Assembly: GCF_018991925.1 (NCBI RefSeq)
Contig: NW_024735503.1
Location: 3,870,839 to 3,934,838, forward strand
Direction: 5' to 3'
Source of the DNA: Homarus americanus
Lineage: Eukaryota; Arthropoda; Malacostraca; Decapoda; Nephropidae
DNA length: 64,000 nucleotides
Shown: in pieces, positions 58,801 to 64,000 of the stretch
How the letters are laid out: every line of letters starts with the position of its first letter
How positions within the stretch are numbered: position 1 is the first letter of the stretch
Program-made: the position numbers and the translations under genes
The notes under the pieces: generated by a model
Databases searched by the model: none
The model's input: only the letters and a program-made list of their open reading frames with translations
What the model was told of the DNA's origin: nothing

Positions 58801-59723
58801 ATGGTTTTAGCAGATGTTTCTTCCCATGTTTTAGAATATAGAGGTAAATTTTGAGGATCTGATTTAAGACCTACTGCAGTGCTAGAACCCATGATATTAT
58901 AATATATCAGGTGTCTCATGTTGTTATCCTAAAATATTTTACAGGTACACTACTTAAATTCTTTTTACTGTACATACAGGGTATTCCTCCTTTTTTTTTT
59001 GTAATTGGTTATTTTTTTATAATTTTAGGATGGTGGATTATTTGTAAACAACCCAACTGCAATTGCTGTTCATGAGGCCAAGCAGTTATGGCCAGATGTT
59101 GAGCTCCAATGTGTGGTATCAGTGGGTACTGGAAGACATGAACCCATTGCCAGTACCAGTGAGGCATCCATCAGCTGGGCTACACGCATTAGAACGGTTC
59201 TCAACAGTGCTACTGATACTGAAGGTTAGTTTCACTGATATTCATCCCAACTTTATAGAATATGTTACTCTAAATAGTGGGTTGTTTAGAGATTCAGAAC
59301 TGGCCTAATAGCCATGAGGAAAAGTTTCTTAGATTAAATGTTTCTTTCATTTCTTCTTGCTACATTTTACATACACAAGTTCTGTAATTTGTGCTTTATA
59401 AGATTTTAATGCCCTTGAAAGATAAGCATTATTAGATTACTGACTGAATTTCTCTTGTGTCACCAGGGGTCCACACCACCATGCATGACTTGCTACCCGG
59501 CAAAGTGTATTATAGATTCAACCCGTATCTCAGCGACGAAATTGGCCTGGATGAGATTGGAGAAGAGCGCCTGTCAATAATGATGGAGGACACAAAACTA
59601 TACCTACGTAAGAATGAGATGAAGATCAAAGAGGCTGTCCAGGGTCTCACCAGGACCAAGAACCCATTAGACCGTGTTAAAGATTGGTATCAGTATCAGC
59701 TGCAGGTGTGGCCATCAGTATAG
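39996..59723 (+). CDS. PNPLA8: PNPLA8-like calcium-independent phospholipase A2 gamma, nine coding exons
   Basis: Patatin-family lipase. Animal PNPLA8 is a membrane-associated mitochondrial and peroxisomal phospholipase. Exons: 39996-40225, 40328-40497, 50367-50504, 52127-52281, 52698-52816, 57451-57656, 58554-58745, 59029-59224, 59467-59723, all GT-AG and in phase from exon 2 on. With a one-base correction in exon 1 the protein is about 553 aa. Key motifs: oxyanion DGGGVRG (226-232), nucleophile GVSTG (Ser261), catalytic Asp in DGG (404-406). N-terminal residues include an Arg-rich amphipathic stretch ([13 protein letters not shown]) that might act as a mitochondrial signal. Shorter than the mammalian protein of nearly 800 aa, mainly at the N-terminus. 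An extra exon in the 9.9-kb intron 2 cannot be excluded. It ends WPSV, without the SKL-type signal of mammals. Confidence 0.92.
40328..40497 (+). CDS. PNPLA8: PNPLA8-like exon 2
   Basis: A 170-bp exon after CTTTCAG, ending AAG before GTAGGC. Encodes [38 protein letters not shown] and [11 protein letters not shown], a helical and basic region ahead of the catalytic domain. Family similarity is weak here; support comes from clean splice sites and phase continuity with exon 3. Confidence 0.7.
40498..43104 (+). other. PNPLA8-like intron 2, proximal part
   Basis: Non-coding, with a LINE B scrap at 42372-42566. A run GTTCGTAAGTAGGAAG (43066-43081), ending next to CACCTGTA, looks like the right end of another pogo-like MITE. 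Confidence 0.5.
42372..42566 (+). mobile_element. LINE B 3'-end fragment
   Basis: Matches the [18 protein letters not shown] end and 3' region of LINE B (ATGAACTGATCAGTGGCAAA) with many substitutions, older than the other copies. Confidence 0.75.
43105..43756. mobile_element. TA-flanked pogo-like MITE
   Basis: A 652-bp element with TA on each side. Left end CAGTGTGGTATGCTTTAACG; reverse-complemented right end CAGTAAGTATGCTGTAATC. GTTATAGCATTC-type words repeat inside both ends. Moderate similarity between ends suggests age. Confidence 0.6.
44568..45640 (+). repeat. six-unit higher-order tandem array, about 195-bp monomer
   Basis: The anchor word AGTTAAAAAACTGTT or close variants recurs at 44586, 44783, 44979, 45174, 45366 and 45560, spacing 192-197 bp. 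Units 1 and 4, 2 and 5, 3 and 6 resemble each other most, so three monomers form an about 590-bp higher-order repeat present twice. The block is bounded by GGGTCG.CCTATA words (near 44140 and 45865) and ends at a CCGTATAT-type TA-flanked terminus at about 45899. Confidence 0.85.
45900..46559 (+). other. intron 2 of PNPLA8-like gene, non-coding
   Basis: No element with borders. Short coding-like scraps from about 46380 may belong to the decayed frame downstream. Confidence 0.4.
46560..47230 (+). pseudogene. decayed intronless coding fragment, C2H2-like finger
   Basis: One frame gives [54 protein letters not shown] and [20 protein letters not shown] followed by His. This resembles a C2H2 zinc finger that has lost its last ligand. 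The frame then breaks, and further pieces ([32 protein letters not shown]) follow in other frames to about 47190. No introns separate the pieces, which suggests a mobile-element gene or a retrocopy. I do not recognise the family. Confidence 0.5.
47358..48838. mobile_element. TA-flanked MITE with perfect 25-bp inverted ends
   Basis: A 1,481-bp element in PNPLA8-like intron 2. Ends CAGGTTGTACCTCTCTAGTC... are identical over 25 bp, with TA on each side. GCCGGACCA-type words repeat inside both ends. The body is an imperfect tandem duplication of about 390 bp (47749-48110 and 48137-48520). A poly(T)/poly(A)-bounded module is inserted near the right end. Confidence 0.9.
48627..48745 (+). repeat. 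poly(T)/poly(A)-bounded CCCGGG module
   Basis: Poly(T), GGGGATTAGCCCACCCGGGC, GGTCACTGACCCACATTGGG, short TAA repeats and poly(A), flanked by GGCT/AGCC. This free-standing copy inside another MITE shows the module can move on its own or is carried by several families. Confidence 0.6.
48975..49320 (-). mobile_element. tRNA-derived SINE (Ala-like head)
   Basis: On the minus strand a tRNA-like head (from about 49318) has an A box TGGGTTGAGCGG, an anticodon arm CTTGC-CTCGCAA-GCAAG that would read CGC (Ala), and a near-perfect B box GGTTCGATTCC. A body of about 250 bp follows. Such internal promoters drive RNA polymerase III in SINEs. Confidence 0.75.
49321..50366 (+). other. PNPLA8-like intron 2, distal part
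   Basis: No coding content or bordered element. Contains CCTAACCTAACC-type words near 49852. Confidence 0.5.
50367..50504 (+). CDS. PNPLA8: PNPLA8-like exon 3
   Basis: 138 bp, phase 0 to 0, acceptor TGTTTCAG and donor GTGAGC. Encodes [20 protein letters not shown] and [19 protein letters not shown], the helical segment that precedes the catalytic domain in PNPLA8 proteins. Confidence 0.88.
50505..52126 (+). other. PNPLA8-like intron 3
   Basis: Non-coding; many TACTGTA/TACAGTA chains, no bordered element. Confidence 0.5.
52127..52281 (+). CDS. PNPLA8: PNPLA8-like exon 4, oxyanion loop
   Basis: Encodes an armadillo-like helical pair ([37 protein letters not shown]) and then [12 protein letters not shown], the glycine-rich oxyanion-hole motif of patatin lipases. 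Ends in phase 2 with the Arg codon split before GTAAGT. Confidence 0.93.
52698..52816 (+). CDS. PNPLA8: PNPLA8-like exon 5, catalytic serine
   Basis: Encodes [20 protein letters not shown] then [24 protein letters not shown] is the nucleophile elbow, with Ser261 as the catalytic residue. Flanked by ATTTCAG and GTAAGA. Confidence 0.94.
53272..53375 (+). mobile_element. LINE fragment with [16 protein letters not shown]
   Basis: A short piece of non-LTR reverse transcriptase palm (first catalytic Asp region). The same piece with the same upstream sequence TTACAGATGGTTTTAATG occurs inverted at 62415-62515, so it belongs to a repeat family. Confidence 0.6.
53668..54886. mobile_element. Tigger-like MITE with CAGTAAAACCTCGATTAAC ends
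   Basis: 1,219 bp, TA on both sides. The first 24 bp and the inverted last 24 bp differ at one position. Inside are a poly(T) CCCGGG module (53738-53850) and a minus-strand LINE B 3' fragment (54040-54628). No transposase of its own. Confidence 0.9.
54040..54628 (-). mobile_element. LINE B 3'-end fragment with doubled tail
   Basis: Frame with [16 protein letters not shown] and RDVTDRPGG residues, then the doubled 3' unit (about 54055-54110 and 54150-54185) as in the copy at 30 kb. 5'-truncated within the ORF2 C-terminus. Confidence 0.85.
55077..56080. mobile_element. MITE family 2, copy B (carries NUMT)
   Basis: Complete ends CAGGTTGACAATCCCTTATC and its inverse, TA at 55075-55076 and 56081-56082. 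The order poly(T) module, ATT repeat, inverted module, TTTCGG... matches copy C at 62607. It is longer than copy C because a nad6-cob mitochondrial fragment sits where copy C has its ATT run. Confidence 0.88.
55312..55770 (+). pseudogene. NUMT: mitochondrial nad6 3' end and cob 5' end
   Basis: 55312-55572 encodes the C-terminal about 85 residues of NADH dehydrogenase subunit 6 ([20 protein letters not shown]) to its TAA. The cob ATG overlaps that stop by one base (TAATG at 55570-55574), the usual arthropod nad6-cob junction. cob then reads [20 protein letters not shown] to the [20 protein letters not shown] block and AFSS. One TGA reads as Trp, ATA as Met and AGA as Ser in the invertebrate mitochondrial code, so the segment cannot encode cytochrome b in the nucleus. 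No frameshift is seen in about 460 bp, so the transfer is fairly recent. Confidence 0.92.
56163..57011. mobile_element. TA-flanked MITE, diverged family 1 relative
   Basis: 849 bp with TA on both sides and ends CAGTGGTCCCTCGGTTAA. It shares the terminal region and the CTCCACC/GGGTGGAAGAGAAG-type interior (inverted) with the copies at 4156 and 63305 but is clearly older. It lies in the intron before PNPLA8-like exon 6. Confidence 0.85.
57451..57656 (+). CDS. PNPLA8: PNPLA8-like exon 6
   Basis: Encodes [40 protein letters not shown] and [16 protein letters not shown], the insert between the nucleophile and the Asp in the patatin fold. First two bases complete a Gly codon. Acceptor TTACTTTCAG, donor GTAGGA. 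Confidence 0.93.
57657..58553 (+). other. PNPLA8-like intron 6
   Basis: Non-coding; includes a chain of CAG- and CTG-type TACTGTA units at 57811-57832. Confidence 0.55.
58554..58745 (+). CDS. PNPLA8: PNPLA8-like exon 7
   Basis: 64 codons, phase 0 to 0. Encodes [40 protein letters not shown] and [16 protein letters not shown]. The [10 protein letters not shown] block just before the catalytic Asp is conserved in patatin lipases. Confidence 0.94.
59029..59224 (+). CDS. PNPLA8: PNPLA8-like exon 8, catalytic aspartate
   Basis: Starts directly with [20 protein letters not shown], where Asp404 of DGG is the second dyad residue, then [19 protein letters not shown] and the [12 protein letters not shown] block. 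Acceptor AATTTTAG, donor GTTAGT, phase 1. Confidence 0.94.
59467..59723 (+). CDS. PNPLA8: PNPLA8-like exon 9 (terminal as read)
   Basis: Encodes [57 protein letters not shown] and the end [13 protein letters not shown] with TAG. An internal GTGTGG donor-like site at 59706 (after CAG, in phase 0) could splice to an unseen last exon. That would change the C-terminus. Confidence 0.88.
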
Positions 59724-60469
59724 GTTCATGTATCAGTCTCCGTTACAGGTCACCAATTACCGGTACTAGTCTTAGGTATTACAGTAAATCAGTCACAAGT
59801 TTGGTTATCAATATAAGTTACAGATCGTGGAAATCCCTTATGAAGTACTTGCATGTATAAATTGCTAAGACTATCAAAAAAAATATTTGAAAACAATAAT
59901 TACTGCATTGTGAGAAACATCTTTTATAAAAATTAAGGTATAAAAAGAAAATAGGAAAAAGGGACACTACTTACAAACTGTAAGATGTCTGTGGTGTGAG
60001 AAGTGAGGCAATATGGGAAACTGGAGTCTTGGGTGGGGATGCCAAGAGTTAAGTACAGGTAAACCTCTATTTACGATAATTCGCTTTAACAATGCTGATA
60101 TATTATGACCATTTCCTTATTTGTGGTGTAAACAGACTCGCATTAATGATATTCGTCATTCCACCAACTCGCCAAATGAAACCTATCACACTTCATTTGT
60201 CAGCTGAGTCATCTACCCGAACGCCGCCGTCTGGTGAAGTACAGTCCAGGCATTGTTTCTTCTTGGTTACATGTGTTTAAGGTAATGGATTTCAATGTTT
60301 ATTGGTCAACATCAGTGTTGCTTTATTACCTTACATTCAGAGGACGTCACTAAAGTTCACTTTGTACTCTGAAGTTCTGTCATTCTGACTGTGAAGTGAT
60401 ATGTGAGCCTGAGGAGTGCTCCACGAGTGACCCACACACTCATCATGTGAATCCTACTGCACCGAGCTT
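59724..60469 (+). other. 3' flank of PNPLA8-like gene
   Basis: Non-coding. A pogo-like start CAGGTAAACCTCTATTTACG at about 60057 next to AAG may be the left end of the Tigger remnant that follows; its right end was not found. No clear polyadenylation signal was pinned to the gene. Confidence 0.4.
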
Positions 60470-60585
60470 AGTGAGGAGGAAAGATGTTACTTTAGATGTG
60501 TTAAGGTATTCTGAAGAGGGGGAACAAGTAGTGTATATTGCTAGAGCTCTAGGTTTGACATTTAACATAATTTCTGAGGTTTTCC
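60470..60585 (+). pseudogene. Tigger/CENP-B-type HTH remnant
   Basis: Frame SLVRRKDVTLDVLRYSEEGE followed by YIARALGLTFNIIS resembles the N-terminal psq-type helix-turn-helix of pogo/Tigger transposases. The rest of the transposase is absent. Confidence 0.5.
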
Positions 60586-60952
60586 TATTTTTTGTTTGAG
60601 ATCTTTTTGTTTTGTTAAAAAAGTCTAAAAGGCTTTATTTGAGGTAAATCTCCACATTTAAAAAAATTATGTTATTTTGTTATCAAAAAAATTTATTATT
60701 AAAGGTTAGAAGCAAATTTAAATACTGTATCATAAAAGTTGTTTAATGTATCATTTTGTTGCATTTATATTAACTTATTGGATGAGTGAATGAGGGAGGT
60801 CATCTTGTGAGCCTTGAACCCTAACTCAGTTTCCTATAGACCCTTTGTATTTTTTTTACCTGGTTTCTACTTGCATGGTGTTCTTTAAGGATGTAACCAC
60901 TGTGTACTGTACATTGAGGTGAACTGTAGTTATTTGGCAGCTTAATACAGTA

Positions 60953-61658
60953 CAGCATTCCCTTAAAGCTTGCAGAGGTTAGGTAAAATGGATCCTGTGA
61001 GAAAGCAAAATCAACGATTTTTTCATGTCGTCCCAGGAGTGTGCAAAATACATATAAATAGCTATACACACATGTACACGTGTATAACAACATTTTATAT
61101 GCATAAGACAATATAATAAACATGAAATAACATAAATAACTAAACATAAACATGAAATAACACTTACTGTATTGTAGTGTTGACTCCTCTTGATCCCTGG
61201 CAACTCTCCCCTTGCCATAGGTAAGGTGAATGATGGTTATGATGATGCTGATGAAGATGATGATGCTTGGTGATGATGTTCACTGCCCCTCACCCTCGTC
61301 ATCCTTTCTTGCAACTTGTCTAACATCTTCATCTTCTCTATGTCATCACTTTCATTTCCCTCTTCTTAAATGAGGTTTCAATGCTAGAATCACTTGCAGG
61401 GTGTTTAGGAGGCATGGTGAAACACAATGCTGCAAAGAAGCCAGTAAGTGAACATCACTGGGAGGAGAGCATACTGCAAACAATGCTAGGTGTGGGGAAT
61501 CATGTGCGCCACCTTGTGGCCGCAAGCTCACTCCAACAGCTGACGCTCGCCCTGAGCACCGCCTCTCAGCTTCAAATATATTTTACTTATTTTCCATGGG
61601 AATCCGCGAGTTTTCGAGGGACGCAAGCTTTAAAACCGCGAGCCTTGGGGGAATATTG
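60953..61658. mobile_element. TA-flanked pogo-like MITE
   Basis: 706 bp with TA on both sides. Left end CAGCATTCCCTTAAAGCTTG; inverted right end CAATATTCCCCCAAGGCTCG. GCGAG/CTCGC words repeat inside the right end. Old, moderately matched ends. Confidence 0.6.
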
Positions 61659-62044
61659 TATTACAAAAAATAAGCAGAGAAATTTTTTAACTTTTTAAAA
61701 GAAATTTATATTATTTTAACTGCTGTACATGGCAGATATTGTATAGATATAGGAATTTTATTTATGAAAAGGATACATTATATTAGTTGTAACTGGATGA
61801 ATATAAATTCACTTCTGGCATTGTACTTAGACTACTACCAGAGTGTTCTTAGTGATATATTAAATTTACCTGTGATTTACATATACCTGTACTCTCCTAA
61901 ATAGTAAATTTATGTTTTTATATATTGTACATCAATTGATGTTAGACATATGAGCACTGTTATTCAGCTTAGTTTGATTAATCTTGACGAGAACAGCACT
62001 TATTTTATCCCATTCCTTTGTATTAACATGGTTGCTTTTCGTGT
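61659..62044. other. non-coding spacer
   Basis: AT-rich; nothing recognised. Confidence 0.5.
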
Positions 62045-62385
62045 ATGAGGATGGTCAGCCCTAGGGCCACTTTGGCGTGAATTTGTTTAAGGTGAAGAAA
62101 CTGTTGCCAACACAACAACCACACCATAAGTTAATGAGTTGCATGGCCCAAAGTCAAGGAATAGTTCAAGAAGACCAGACAACTCCCCATCTGCACTAGC
62201 TAACCATTACCCCGGAACACAATCCGCAAATTGATTAACATCCAGGTCCCCAATTACTGCTAGGTCGACAGAGGCAAACGGCATAAAGAAATTGCCCATA
62301 GTTTCACCCTGCCCTAGTTCAAACCTAGGACCATTCACTTGAGAGGTGAGTATGCTGACCATTACACTACCTGTTGCCAGTAATG
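62045..62385 (-). mobile_element. tRNA-derived SINE (Glu-like head)
   Basis: On the minus strand the head has an A box TAGTGTAATGGTCAGC, an anticodon arm TCAC-CTCTCAA-GTGA that would read CTC (Glu), and a B-box-like GGTTTGAACTAGG. A body of about 280 bp follows. Different family from the SINE at 49 kb. Confidence 0.7.
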
Positions 62386-62414
62386 GTCATCATTTCTCCC
62401 AACCCATACACGTG

Positions 62415-62515
62415 TAATGCCTCCCACGATGCTGTTCTGTGCACCCTATCATATGCCTTTTCCAGTTCTCCTATAAAACATTAAAACCATCTGTAAGTAA
62501 TAAAAACCAACAAAA
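62415..62515 (-). mobile_element. LINE fragment with LEKAYDRVH
   Basis: Inverted relative of the piece at 53272-53375, reading [18 protein letters not shown] on the minus strand. Confidence 0.6.
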
Positions 62516-62606
62516 AACTTAATGAAACCAAGAAAAAAGGCAAAGATTAAAAAAAAGTTGATTAAATTGGCCAATCCTGAATTATGTATATGAAGATAAA
62601 TATATA

Positions 62607-62863
62607 CAGGTTGACAAAACCTTATCCGAAAACCTTGGGGCCAGAGACATTTTGGATTTTGGAATTTTTTGGTTTTCAGAATGGTTAGTTTTTTTTTTTA
62701 GCCCATCCGGGCACAAGTCACTGACACCACATTGGGGGTGGGGGGGGGAATAGAATACAAATTATAATAATAATAATTCATAGGTCTAGGTCGTGTTTCT
62801 CACTTTTGATCTTTTTTCATTCTTGGATTTCTTTATTATTATTATTTTATTATTACAGTATTA

Positions 62864-62910
<47 letters not shown>

Positions 62911-63142
62911 GTTATCATTATTATTTTATTTTGGTGTATTTTTAATAAAATTTTTATTTACTATGAATAATTATTATTATTATAATTATTATTACTATTA
63001 CATTTTTGCCCCCAGGCTCCGATGTGGGTCAGTGATCTATGCCCTAGTGGGCTAATCCCTGTTTTAAAAAAAAAAAAAAAAAAATGCCCCACAAATTTTT
63101 TTTTTCGGTTTTCGGAATTTCGGATAAAGGGTTGTCAACCTG
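62607..63142. mobile_element. MITE family 2, copy C (intact reference copy)
   Basis: 536 bp, TA on both sides, ends CAGGTTGACAAAACCTTATC and its inverse. Internal order: TTTCGG-type subterminal repeats, poly(T) module (62692-62770), ATT microsatellite (62868-62912), inverted module (63003-63085), poly(A). It shows the uninterrupted layout against which copies A, B and D can be read. Confidence 0.88.
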
Positions 63143-63304
63143 TATTATTAATAAGTTCAACTGTGTGTAAATAAATTTATATATTTTATTGAATAATAAA
63201 ATATTTTATGGTATATGACTGTACTGTGTCGTGTTATGTTTAGGTTCACGTGTTCTTTTCTGTGCTATGTAAGTTTAGCCAAAAAATTATAAGATTGATA
63301 TATA

Positions 63305-64000
63305 CAGTGATCCCTCGGTTAACGAGCGCCTCGGTTAACGAGATTTCGGTTAACGATTTACATTCCATAAGATTCTTAACTTCGGTTAACGAGCAATCCC
63401 TCGATTAACAAGTTTTTTACGAGCCGACTTCAACATGTTTTCGCTTGCATTTGGCGGTCCACCAGCTGTAGTATTAGTCCGCCAATACAGTAATTGGTTT
63501 TAGGGCTTAAATTCCTTACTATTTTAGTAAATATCAAGGAGTTTATACTATTCAATAATTTTAAAAGTTTAATATTAACATTTTTAGTCATTTTAACAAT
63601 TATTGAACATAATTGAAGGTAAAGAAACTAGTTTCTGGCGTGCCATCCAGCCTGTTAACACACCAGACAGGCGTTAGTCTCTGTTTTCAGTGGAGGTAAC
63701 ATTTTGCTTGAGACTCTCTTCAACTAAATGCTTTTTTTCTGTGTTTCCAAGCAAATTATTGGTAATTTTGAAATTTATTTTACATATTGACAATATATAA
63801 TGCAGTGCAGTGTTGATTTAAAGAAAATAATCTTGAATTACACCAAGAGAACTAAAATTATATGGGTGAAATGGTGCCATGGGGTGACTTCTCTTCCACC
63901 CCAAAGCCTTCTCTTCTTCCTTCTCCTCCACCCCCATTCTAATTCCCATCATCATCCAGGAGCCTTCTACATACACACCTCAAAGTAAGTGTACTTTTCT
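63305..64000. mobile_element. MITE family 1, second copy, cut by window end
   Basis: Begins after TA at 63303-63304 with CAGTGATCCCTCGGTTAACG and follows the copy at 4156 almost base for base as far as the window goes. Length differences lie in CT and CAT repeats. Confidence 0.9.

Noticed and set aside
61381..61698. 105-codon plus-strand frame
   Set aside because: Lies in a TA-flanked MITE and reads through its terminal repeat; composition shows no protein character.

Overview
This is eukaryotic nuclear DNA, most likely from a decapod crustacean or a close arthropod relative. The pointers are: large repeat-filled introns with GT-AG junctions, two animal-type metabolic genes, CR1-like LINEs with esterase or PHD-type ORF1s, CCTAA/TTAGG (arthropod telomere-type) runs, very dense microsatellites, many TA-flanked pogo/Tigger-like elements, and a mitochondrial insert with the arthropod nad6-cob junction that reads in the invertebrate mitochondrial code. 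The exact species cannot be fixed from the sequence.

Two spliced genes can be assembled. On the minus strand (22.9 to 12.0 kb) is a five-exon thiopurine S-methyltransferase-like gene (225 aa, every junction in phase). On the plus strand (40.0 to 59.7 kb) is a nine-exon PNPLA8-like calcium-independent phospholipase A2 gamma (about 553 aa), with the DGGGxRG, GxSxG and DGG motifs of a patatin Ser-Asp dyad. Its first coding exon seems to carry a one-base frame problem in a G run, and a TATA/Inr/splice-donor cluster at 36.2 kb is a candidate promoter and 5' exon. An isolated 61-bp exon candidate lies at 257-317. The two genes have no evident functional link.

The rest is mostly mobile DNA. From 2.1 to 6.7 kb is a CR1-like LINE whose esterase ORF1 is intact and whose ORF2 is split by an 855-bp TA-flanked MITE. 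From 8.6 to 11.8 kb a Tigger-like element holds a jockey-like LINE fragment, which holds a hAT-type MITE with a perfect 8-bp target duplication. TPMT introns hold a decayed Tigger transposon (13.3-15.9 kb), a hAT-like MITE (18.0-18.7 kb) and two nested foldback elements (20.96-22.68 kb). A second LINE family is near full length at 26.5-30.7 kb, with 5'-truncated copies at 23.4-24.8, 42.4 and 54.0-54.6 kb. From 30.7 to 31.2 kb AT microsatellites alternate with hairpins. From 32.2 to 34.6 kb is a strand-asymmetric repetitive stretch. PNPLA8 introns hold a six-unit, about 195-bp higher-order tandem array (44.6-45.6 kb), a MITE with perfect 25-bp inverted ends (47.4-48.8 kb), a tRNA-derived SINE (49 kb), and a deep nest at 53.5-56.1 kb in which one MITE copy sits inside the terminal repeat of another copy of its own family and carries a nad6-cob NUMT. 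The window ends inside a second copy of the MITE seen at 4.2 kb.

The most striking window-wide signal is a large excess of TACAGTA/TACTGTA, often chained in 5-bp steps in mixed orientation. This is what repeated excision of TA-targeting elements with CAG...CTG ends would leave behind.
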